Below are positions 16,025-23,382 of a stretch of 41,971 nt of DNA, piece after piece (within the stretch, counting starts at the first letter, position 1; each line of letters opens with the position of its first letter). The position numbers and the translations under genes are program-made. This DNA comes from Treponema sp. (GTDB lineage: Bacteria > Spirochaetota > Spirochaetia > Treponematales > Breznakiellaceae): the NCBI GenBank assembly GCA_031279555.1, contig JAITIK010000025.1, forward strand, positions 1 to 41,971. The letters run 5' to 3'. Below the pieces are notes generated by a model. It did no database searches and was not told the origin of the DNA. It worked only from the letters and a program-made list of their open reading frames with translations.

Positions 16025-17737
16025 TCACCGAACCTGCACCCGCCAATTTCTGCCAGCGGCGAACCCCCAGCGTTCGTTCACATAATTGGAAAAGGCGTTC
16101 GCCTCAGTCTGAAAAGCTCTCCCTATATCGGGCCACGTGCCGGAATATTCATCCTTTTTCGGGAGCATCGCCCTGCGCCACGGGGAAGCCTCCAGGCGGG
16201 ACGCCAAATTGCCGCCGAAATACCAGTACGCTTGGTTGGCGATCTGTTGCAGTACATGAGCTTGAAATTCGTTTTGCACCAAATAATTGTCCGTAATATC
16301 GTAATGTTGATAATCAAAGAAAGACAGTATGAAGTTCTTTGCCGCCGGTATAAGCGATTCATAGCGTTTTTTGGTGAAGGAGCGAAAATCCTCGTCAATA
16401 AAAAAAAGCCCGTGAAAACCTTCATGCGCCATAAACTGTTTGCGCAGAACATCGGAAGAGTCTCTTGACAAGGAGATGATCGCCCCGGAGCCGGCGCTTA
16501 TCTTTTCGTTCGTTTCCCGTTTCAGAATCCCGTTTGCAAAAAGTATTTCTTTCAGTTCCAACTCTTCTTTTAAAAGCGGAAAATGCGTTGTTTCCGCGCG
16601 TTCAAAAAAAGCCGCCAGGTCTTCGGCGCGGTAATCGTGCGCATTCCAGCCATGCTGGCCTTCGAGTTCCTGATCCGGAACAAGCCTGCCGCGGTAGCCG
16701 GCTTTTTCCACAAAGAACGCGAGCCGCCTGAAAAGATTGTCCTGCACCCGGTAATTCGCCGTATCAAAGATAAGCAGGGATGGAAATCCCTGCCACTGGA
16801 AGACCTCATAACGGCTGTCCCGCCATTCACCCTGCCGGTAGGCGAGTACTATGCCCGGATCCGCCGGAATGGGGGCAAGGGGGAATCTCCTCTCTGGGGA
16901 GGCATCCAATCTCACCGTTCCCATGCGGGTTGAAACGCTTACCCTGAGCGGATACGGATTGGAGGGAAACATGCCGGGCGGTACGTAGAGTGAATTTCCT
17001 TGTTGATGGGGGCCTGTCCATTCAAAAAATATCTCGCCAGGCTCAACCGTGATTGTGTCCTCTCCGCCGGTTCTTGAATCAGAAGAATCGTAGAAAGAAG
17101 CGGCCGAAAGCTCGATCATTCCCTTAATTCTGAACGCTTCAGGCGGATCAATGAACCATGACTCATTACCTGTTTTGGTGTCATCCTGCCAGACAAAAGG
17201 CGTCGCCAAAAACGTCTTTCCTTCCGAAGAGGGTTTCCACGAGAAGCCGAACCAACGTTTCTTGATGTGCAAGGCTTTTATCTCAAGGAAGGAACCCGCT
17301 TCTTCTTTGGAAGCTTTTCCTTGCCGGGAGACAGAAACAGTGAATTTTTGGATGCTTGCGGCGTTGATCGGCGCCGCAAAGCGTATGCTATCAGGTTTTT
17401 GTTCGGTGATGAGAGATGCATCCAAAGGCAGATGCCAGTCAACCGTTCCCGTTTCCGCTCCAGCGCCTTCTATATGCACCATAATTTCGCCTTTAAATTG
17501 ACCATGTATCGCGTAGAGCAATTCAAGAGAAGAATTGTTAGGGAATGACGCCGGCTCATCAAAAGAAAACTTCGTCTTGCCCTCTTTTGCAAGCGGAATG
17601 ATTCCTGTCGCGCTTTTCTTTGAATACCCATAGAGGTTTCCGGCGTCAACCGCGAAACTTACGCGCCTCTTAAACGAACAGGATGAAAAATATGCTAATG
17701 AGAATATAATAAATAGAAAGAAAATCTTGTTCCGCAT
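16025..17737 (-). CDS. exported lipoprotein with HEGFH metallopeptidase-like motif
   Basis: The protein begins MRNKIFFLFIIFSLAYFSSC, a lipoprotein signal with the likely lipid-bearing Cys at residue 20. The frame opens 12 codons further up, but those residues are hydrophilic and not part of a signal, so ATG 17737 is preferred. The 570-residue product is beta-rich in its first half (jelly-roll-like), with HEGFH at residues 438-442 inside FMAHEGFHGLFFIDEDFRSF. HExxH with hydrophobic flanks is the signature of zincin metalloproteases; a downstream ligand (for example in EFQAHVLQQ or SLIPAAKN) cannot be fixed by eye. It was not recognised as a named family. Its stop is one base from the pyrF start, so it may be cotranscribed with the pyr genes, though no functional link is evident. 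Confidence 0.7.
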   Translation of the reverse strand: MRNKIFFLFIIFSLAYFSSCSFKRRVSFAVDAGNLYGYSKKSATGIIPLAKEGKTKFSFDEPASFPNNSSLELLYAIHGQFKGEIMVHIEGAGAETGTVDWHLPLDASLITEQKPDSIRFAAPINAASIQKFTVSVSRQGKASKEEAGSFLEIKALHIKKRWFGFSWKPSSEGKTFLATPFVWQDDTKTGNESWFIDPPEAFRIKGMIELSAASFYDSSDSRTGGEDTITVEPGEIFFEWTGPHQQGNSLYVPPGMFPSNPYPLRVSVSTRMGTVRLDASPERRFPLAPIPADPGIVLAYRQGEWRDSRYEVFQWQGFPSLLIFDTANYRVQDNLFRRLAFFVEKAGYRGRLVPDQELEGQHGWNAHDYRAEDLAAFFERAETTHFPLLKEELELKEILFANGILKRETNEKISAGSGAIISLSRDSSDVLRKQFMAHEGFHGLFFIDEDFRSFTKKRYESLIPAAKNFILSFFDYQHYDITDNYLVQNEFQAHVLQQIANQAYWYFGGNLASRLEASPWRRAMLPKKDEYSGTWPDIGRAFQTEANAFSNYVNERWGFAAGRNWRVQVR

Positions 17738-17778
17738 ACTGTCTTGTATCTTAGCATGATTTTGACGATACATGCAAT

Positions 17779-18387
17779 ATGATAGATATGGAAGAAAAAA
17801 TTTTTCTTGCGCTTATGCCCCACCGTGATTGCGGGAAAGGTGTGACAACGGTCAAACATTCGCTTCTTTCGCTTGATTTTTATGGAGCGTTTTCATTTCC
17901 CGTCGCAAGTCCGCTCGCTGTTCTTTCACATGCATTGACGAAAGACGAACTCAAGCGAATCGCGGTACAATTACGGGAAAATACGTTTGCGGAAGGGAGG
18001 AAGGGGATCATAACTGCTGGAGATTGGGGAACGGCGGCGCTCGGCGGAATTTTTTTTGGAGGTCAACGGCTTGATGTTCCGGTAGAACGCTTGTTTCAAG
18101 CAGATGCCGTATTTCCACGCGGCGTTGTTGTGGAACCATGCGCCGTTCCCTTGCTTGTAGAGGCTGTGATGCGTGGCGACACACCGGGCGGCGACGCGCC
18201 ATGGGAAAACACTGAAGAAAAAAAAAAGCGACCTGCTGTGCAACCTGCGTCTTTTTCTTTTACCGCCGGATATGTGGCGAATCTTGCGTTGCGTCCGCTT
18301 CGCGATGACGGCTATTCGTTTGAGTGGCGTATCGGAGAACCGGTATGGATGCCAAAAATACGCCGCCTTTCAGCCGCTGGCGGCTGA
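17779..18387 (+). CDS. hypothetical protein, 202 residues
   Basis: I do not recognise this protein. It has no signal peptide or membrane segment, a fairly even composition, and a short Glu/Lys/Arg-rich linker (about 145-157) before a final beta segment. Glycine-rich stretches (AGDWGTAALGGIFFGG) and a well-kept reading frame suggest a genuine globular protein. The start may be ATG 17779 or 17788; neither has a good ribosome-binding site. It diverges from the lipoprotein gene. Its last codons and stop lie inside the terminator hairpin of the convergent tRNA-Pro gene. Confidence 0.6.
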   Translation: MIDMEEKIFLALMPHRDCGKGVTTVKHSLLSLDFYGAFSFPVASPLAVLSHALTKDELKRIAVQLRENTFAEGRKGIITAGDWGTAALGGIFFGGQRLDVPVERLFQADAVFPRGVVVEPCAVPLLVEAVMRGDTPGGDAPWENTEEKKKRPAVQPASFSFTAGYVANLALRPLRDDGYSFEWRIGEPVWMPKIRRLSAAGG

Positions 18388-18396
18388 AAGGCGGCG
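18361..18396 (-). terminator. rho-independent terminator of tRNA-Pro
   Basis: The arms are 16-base perfect complements (18361-18376 and 18381-18396) with a four-base loop. Read on the minus strand the hairpin is followed by TATTTTTGG, so it ends transcripts coming from tRNA-Pro. On the plus strand there is no T run. The right arm includes the TGA stop of the convergent gene (18385-18387). Confidence 0.8.
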
Positions 18397-18407
18397 TTAT
18401 GCATGAA

Positions 18408-18481
18408 TCGGGCAACCCGGATTTGAACCGGGGACCCCAAGTCCCCCAGACTTGTACGCTAACCAACTGCGCTATTGCCCG
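18408..18481 (-). tRNA. tRNA-Pro (anticodon GGG)
   Basis: On the minus strand, acceptor CGGGCAA (18481-18475) pairs with TTGCCCG (18415-18409), with discriminator A at 18408. The anticodon arm CAAGT-CTGGGGG-ACTTG gives GGG, reading CCC and CCU as proline. The T arm has GGTTCAAATCC. CCA is not encoded. Confidence 0.95.
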
Positions 18482-18493
18482 TGTATATTTTAC

Positions 18494-18522
18494 AGCATAC
18501 CAAACCTATAAATTTTTGTCAA
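18494..18522 (-). promoter_or_regulatory. promoter of tRNA-Pro
   Basis: On the minus strand: TTGACA (18522-18517), a 17-base spacer, TATGCT (18499-18494). Transcription would start about six bases before the mature tRNA. Confidence 0.75.
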
Positions 18523-18554
18523 GCGCCCGGCGTCCATCCGCGCATCCGGTTTTT

Positions 18555-21500
18555 TCACGGCGAACACACGCGGTTCCGTCCGGTGTTTTTTGCAAGATAC
18601 AAGAAGCTGTCCGCTGCGGCGAGCAGATCCTGCTTGCTTATGCCGGGTTGCGGGATAAGTGAAGCCACGCCGATGCTGATCGTGACGGATGTTGTTTGTC
18701 CGTCTTGCGTAGGAACCTCGGTTGATTGGACGCTTAACCGCAACTGTTCGGCAATATCCACTGCGGCTTCAAGCCTAGTGACGGGAAGCAGTATGCCGAA
18801 TTCTTCGCCCCCGATGCGGGCGGCCATGTCCGCCGGACGCCTTGCCGCCGAGGAGAATGCCTTTGCCACTGTCTGCAAAAGCGTGTCGCCCTGAAGGTGT
18901 CCATAGGTGTCGTTGTACGCCTTGAAATGATCAATATCGATCATCATAAAGGAAAGAGGAGTTTCCTCACGATCAGCGCGTTTCCATTCCATATCAAGGC
19001 GGTCGTTAAAGTGACGCCTGTTCGGAAGGCCGGTAAGCTCATCAATTAACCCTGCCCTCGCAATATCTTGAATGTACTGAATGATGCGCAGATGGTTTCT
19101 GATTCGCGCTTTTACGATGGCTTCTTTGAACGGTCTGACAATGTAATCAACCGCGCCAAGCGCAAATCCTTTTTCTTCATCATCAGCATTGGCGCGGCTG
19201 GTGATGATGATGATCGGAATTGATTGTACCGCATTATTTGCCTTTAACTGTTTCAACACCTCGAATCCGTCCATTTCAGGCATTATAATGTCAAGGAGGA
19301 TGAGATCGGGCTTCTCTTTTTTAAGAAATTCAATCGCTACCTTGCCGGAAGTCGTGAAAAACAACGTATATTCCGATGAAAGCATGTCGTTCAAGGCGGC
19401 GTGGTTCGCCAGATCGTCATCAATGATCAGGATGCTCCGTGTAGTTTCCGGTTTTATCGACGTAAGCGTCTTGTAGAGGTTGGCGCACTTCGAGACGGCT
19501 TCATCATAGTCCATCGTGTTGGCAAGCGAGAGAATTTCGGAAAGCTTGGCGTCGATTTCCGTATTGTAGGTGATACGCTCAAGTCTTTTTGTTATTTCAG
19601 TTATCTGTTTTGCATTATAAGTGGCGCATGCCTCGCCCAGCGCCTTGAGATCATAGGCAAGCATGTTGGCGGTCGTCAACACTTTAGGAGGAACGGACAT
19701 GCCGGCGAGCGCTTCCGACACTTTCTCGTGAAATTCAGATATGCGCAGACAAAAAGAAGATGTCGCTTCTATCCACCAGTTGGCGTTTATGGCGTCGTTC
19801 CCGTCAGAAGCGATGATTAACTTTGAAGCGGCTTCCAATTTTTGGGCTTCATCTGCAAGGGAACGCATCCCGATAGTCGCCAAAGCGCCTTTGAACGCAT
19901 GAGCGACCACCATGTAATTCCGCCAATCCCGTTGCGCGAGAAAGGCGTTGAGGGCGTTTTTCTTTTCTTCAAAATCCATGCAGAATTGTTGCAGCACCCT
20001 GAGGTACTTTTCCTCGCTGTTGCCAATGTAGAGCAACCCCTTGTCAACATCAAACCCTTTTACCTTCCGCAAGCGTTCAAATACAGGCTCCTCGGTGTCT
20101 GAGGCTTCTGGCTTCTGCAAGCTGAATATCAATTTTTCCTTGGGCAGCCATTGCGCAAGTAGGGCGTTGAACCGCTTCGCATTAAGCGGTTTGGAAATAA
20201 AGTCGTTCATGCCGGAGGTAATGAATAGGTCGCGCGTCCCGACGACCGCGTTTGCGGTCAGTGCGATAATGGGCATCTCCTTGAACCACGCGGCGTTTGG
20301 CAGTGGTTGATCGCCCAAGGCTCTGATAGCCGCCGTGACCTCAAGGCCGTCCATTTCCGGCATCATATGATCCATGAATACGAGATCGTACCGTTTCCGC
20401 TTCACCATTTCAATGGCTTGCGCCCCATTTTCCGCGAGGTCCGCCTTCATCCGGTGCGTATCGAGAAAGCCGAGCGCCACCGTATGATTCACCGGCATAT
20501 CGTCAACCACGAGTATCTGTATGTTTTTCGTGTCTTTTGCAATGACAAAAGGCATGGCGCTTTCGCGTTTTTGAATTTTTTGGGGATCTCCTTGCGTCAA
20601 GGGCAGGTACACCCTAAATATCGACCCTTTTCCATACTCGCTTTCAACCTCAATCCAGCCATTCATCATATCCACAAGTTGCTTGGTGATGGCAAGCCCC
20701 AGTCCCGTGCCTGTGACGCCGAGGTTTCTTTTCTGATCAAACTGCTGGAAGGTGCCATACAGCTTTGGCATATCTTCTTTTTTGATGCCAATGCCTGTAT
20801 CCTGAACCTGTATAATGAAACATGTGACGTCTTTCTTCATCTCTGTATACACGGACAGCGAAACCGAACCTCGGTGCGTGTACTTTATCGCGTTATTTAC
20901 AATATTGGTGATGATCTGCCCGACTCGTGTCTCATCGCCCACAACCACATCAGGAATATCCTTGCAGATCGATGAAAAAGCCAGGTTCTTGCTGTTTGCA
21001 ATGTACCTGAACATAGATGAAATATTATCAATGAGCGCCGGCAGGCTGTAATGCGTCAGACTCAACTCCATTTTACCGGCTTCGATCTTGGAAAAATCAA
21101 GGATATCGTTGACAAGAGAGAGCAGGGTCTTCGACATTTTTTTAATGTCTTCAAAATAGCCGACTTGAACATCGTCCAGATTGTCCGTCCGCATGAGATC
21201 GCTCATGCCGATAATGGTGTTCATGGGCGTACGTATCTCGTGGCTCATTTTTGCGAGGAATTCGCTCTTCGCCTTGTTCGCGCTTTCGGCGTTCTCTTTT
21301 GCCATGATAAGGTCGGTGTTGTCGTAATACAGACTGCAAATGCCGTCGTATTGTCCATTTTCATCCCACATGGCTGTTATTTTTATGGTGTAGAAACGCG
21401 GCTCATTCATACCTGGAAAGGTGATGGGTACGTCGTCTTCGGATATGATTTCGCATGTTTGCTGGCTGCGCTCAATCCACGTGAGCATCATTGCAATGAA

Positions 21501-21845
21501 AGCGTCATCGGCAAAGCGTTTATAGACTTCCTCTAATTTCAACCCGTTGATTAACCCAAAGTTGCCGGCTTGTATCTGCTTGAGAAAAGAAGTGGAACAA
21601 TAGGCGATACGACAGTCTTTATCCATAAGCACAAGAAGCGTAGGCATGCTCTCAAGAAGCAGCTTCATGTACTTTTCGAGTTTTTTTTGTTCCGCTGTCT
21701 GTATATCTTCCAGCGTACGGTTTGTCATCATAGCGATTTCCAGCGTGTTTAACTGGAGTTGAAGCTTTTTTGCGGTACGAGTGAGGCGCTTGTTTTCAAG
21801 TTCCAAATTTTTTAATTTTTGGAAAACATCGTCTGTTGGTTCCAT
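18555..21845 (-). CDS. hybrid histidine kinase with two receivers, Hpt and GGDEF cyclase domain
   Basis: Numbering is from Met at 21845, which has GGAGA five bases upstream; the frame opens at 21905. In order: coiled coil (about 5-60), PAS-like domain (65-180), histidine kinase with phospho-acceptor His at about 202 (SHEIRTPMN), ATPase with N box NIVNNAIKY and G boxes DTGIGI and GTGLGLAI, receiver 1 with Asp at about 492 ([11 protein letters not shown]), Hpt with His at about 649 (AHAFKGAL), receiver 2 with Asp at about 852 ([11 protein letters not shown]), and a GGDEF domain with intact GGEEF and metal-binding [10 protein letters not shown]. It has no membrane segment, so it senses inside the cell or through a partner. 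It should carry out a phosphorelay that controls c-di-GMP synthesis. The FIST gene lies just upstream in the same transcript. Confidence 0.95.
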   Translation of the reverse strand: MEPTDDVFQKLKNLELENKRLTRTAKKLQLQLNTLEIAMMTNRTLEDIQTAEQKKLEKYMKLLLESMPTLLVLMDKDCRIAYCSTSFLKQIQAGNFGLINGLKLEEVYKRFADDAFIAMMLTWIERSQQTCEIISEDDVPITFPGMNEPRFYTIKITAMWDENGQYDGICSLYYDNTDLIMAKENAESANKAKSEFLAKMSHEIRTPMNTIIGMSDLMRTDNLDDVQVGYFEDIKKMSKTLLSLVNDILDFSKIEAGKMELSLTHYSLPALIDNISSMFRYIANSKNLAFSSICKDIPDVVVGDETRVGQIITNIVNNAIKYTHRGSVSLSVYTEMKKDVTCFIIQVQDTGIGIKKEDMPKLYGTFQQFDQKRNLGVTGTGLGLAITKQLVDMMNGWIEVESEYGKGSIFRVYLPLTQGDPQKIQKRESAMPFVIAKDTKNIQILVVDDMPVNHTVALGFLDTHRMKADLAENGAQAIEMVKRKRYDLVFMDHMMPEMDGLEVTAAIRALGDQPLPNAAWFKEMPIIALTANAVVGTRDLFITSGMNDFISKPLNAKRFNALLAQWLPKEKLIFSLQKPEASDTEEPVFERLRKVKGFDVDKGLLYIGNSEEKYLRVLQQFCMDFEEKKNALNAFLAQRDWRNYMVVAHAFKGALATIGMRSLADEAQKLEAASKLIIASDGNDAINANWWIEATSSFCLRISEFHEKVSEALAGMSVPPKVLTTANMLAYDLKALGEACATYNAKQITEITKRLERITYNTEIDAKLSEILSLANTMDYDEAVSKCANLYKTLTSIKPETTRSILIIDDDLANHAALNDMLSSEYTLFFTTSGKVAIEFLKKEKPDLILLDIIMPEMDGFEVLKQLKANNAVQSIPIIIITSRANADDEEKGFALGAVDYIVRPFKEAIVKARIRNHLRIIQYIQDIARAGLIDELTGLPNRRHFNDRLDMEWKRADREETPLSFMMIDIDHFKAYNDTYGHLQGDTLLQTVAKAFSSAARRPADMAARIGGEEFGILLPVTRLEAAVDIAEQLRLSVQSTEVPTQDGQTTSVTISIGVASLIPQPGISKQDLLAAADSFLYLAKNTGRNRVCSP

Positions 21846-21917
21846 CCAATTCTCCATAATATTTGAAGATATCCACCGCATATAGCCGCAGAGCTGGCGG
21901 TTCACGCAATAAGAAAA

Positions 21918-23096
21918 TCACGTCAATACGCATACTATAAAAGTAAAGTTATGGATATGGTTCGCCGACTTGCTTGATGCGTCCGGCGTCGGGCAAATTT
22001 CACCGCCTGAGTAACAGCACTGGAACGGTATAACGCCGTCAAGCGTATCGGAAACTATCTTCAACTCCGCAAGATAATTGGCTCCCATTATGATGCATCT
22101 GGTGATGCAGGAGTACATGAGAGCGCAGGAGGCTTTCCCTTGCGCGCGTAAATCCGCTATGCGCGCTACGGCGTCTTGCGTCATTTTCAGGACATCGTTC
22201 GCATCAAGCTTGCCAAGGGCGATGGTCGCGCCTATGGGTATTTCTTCACTGAATACAGCGTAACCTTCTTCGGTGATGCTGTATACGCCGCACGAAATGG
22301 TCGTATTTACACTGCTGTTTTTCAAATTGATTATAAAGGGAATCATATAGAGCGCTTCAAAATTCTGCGGCGCAAAACCCAATCTTTGGAGATAGTGGCT
22401 GAACGGCATGTCGTTTAGGGTTTTTACCACAAAGCCTTCGGCGTCCGTAACAACCGCATGTTGTTTTTTGATATTTTGCAACGAGATGGATTGCGTGAAA
22501 AATCGAGGTTGAACTTCTCCAAAAAGGAACACCATGCCGAATGTATCGGGAAACGCATCGCCGTTGTATATGGTCTTGGAGGTTGAAAAATGCGGCGTTT
22601 GATCATTTGCAAGCGTACCGAATACCGGAATGTCGTCTCCGCTGAGCCGTTTCAGCCGTGCGACCAACTCTCCCACTTTCATCAGCAATATGGGAAAATA
22701 CGCCAATATGAGCGACGGTTTTTCGTTTTCATATTTGGATGCGCCTTTGCGGTAGGCGGCTTCTATGGGCGCGTCAATGCTGTCGGGCGTGATAGGATCC
22801 GACATAACCGTGGAAAACCGGACGTCATCGCTGACAAGTACCGCTACGCTTAACAAGTCAAAGCCCCTCTGTCCATTCACGGCGGTTCCCCACGTAGTGA
22901 TGCCGATTGTGTCAAAATCAAGGCGTTTGCACAGCGCCTCGACAACACCGGTATCGACAAATTCGCTGTCGCACGTGATGAGTCCTACGCCGTTTTTCTT
23001 GATGTTATGAGGCATATCAAGTTGTTCGATAATCTCATTGTACGCAACCTCTATGTCATCGAGTTCCTTTGTATACGCTGTGAACATAGCAATCAT
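21918..23096 (-). CDS. FIST domain sensor protein
   Basis: FIST (FIST_N and FIST_C) proteins are soluble input modules, probably binding small molecules such as amino acids. They occur next to or fused with signalling enzymes. The 392-residue product has the N-terminal pattern GVGLITCDSEFVDTGVVEALCKRL...TIGITTWGTAVNG, the middle motif VFGTLANDQ, and a FIST_C-like end (AVFSEEIPIGATIALGKL; SCALMYSCITRCIIMGANYLAE; FQCCYSGGEICP). It is full length with no signal peptide. The gap to the kinase gene is short (12-72 bases according to start), so the pair probably forms a sensor-kinase system with FIST as the input. Confidence 0.88.
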   Translation of the reverse strand: MIAMFTAYTKELDDIEVAYNEIIEQLDMPHNIKKNGVGLITCDSEFVDTGVVEALCKRLDFDTIGITTWGTAVNGQRGFDLLSVAVLVSDDVRFSTVMSDPITPDSIDAPIEAAYRKGASKYENEKPSLILAYFPILLMKVGELVARLKRLSGDDIPVFGTLANDQTPHFSTSKTIYNGDAFPDTFGMVFLFGEVQPRFFTQSISLQNIKKQHAVVTDAEGFVVKTLNDMPFSHYLQRLGFAPQNFEALYMIPFIINLKNSSVNTTISCGVYSITEEGYAVFSEEIPIGATIALGKLDANDVLKMTQDAVARIADLRAQGKASCALMYSCITRCIIMGANYLAELKIVSDTLDGVIPFQCCYSGGEICPTPDASSKSANHIHNFTFIVCVLT

Positions 23097-23382
23097 AATT
23101 GGGAGGAATTATAGCACACGGCGGTAAAAAGAACAAGAGTGAACCCGGCGCAACTAGCAATTCTCAGTTTGCCACGACCACAAAGATGGAAGAAGAATAC
23201 GAACCACACGAAAGGGACGTATCGCGGCTTGTTGTCTACGATTGCGACTGGGAATTTGCGCGCTTTCATACGAACCACATAAATCATGGTGTTCGTGTCG
23301 TTCGTGATTTTTAAACTGAGATTTGAAAAACGCATCAACAAAAAATGTTTTTGAAGCGTCTGAGGATACGCATAAAAATCCA
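23097..23382. repeat. intergenic with CGAAC-rich repeated motifs
   Basis: There is no gene here. The 12-mer ATACGAACCACA occurs twice (23197-23208 and 23268-23279), followed by GTGTTCGTGTCGTTCGTGA. These CACGAAC/GTTCGTG words recur in both orientations and look like a decayed intergenic repeat. Short open frames on the minus strand come from the repeat and do not resemble proteins. Confidence 0.45.
23108..23136 (-). promoter_or_regulatory. promoter of the FIST-kinase unit
   Basis: On the minus strand: TTGTTC (23136-23131), a 17-base spacer, TATAAT (23113-23108). Transcription would start near 23101, only about five bases from the first ATG (23096) or 14 from the next (23087). Neither has a Shine-Dalgarno. 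Confidence 0.6.

Noticed and set aside
18555-21752. Many plus-strand frames across the kinase gene
   Set aside because: They are antisense shadows of a gene with unmistakable kinase, receiver and GGEEF motifs.
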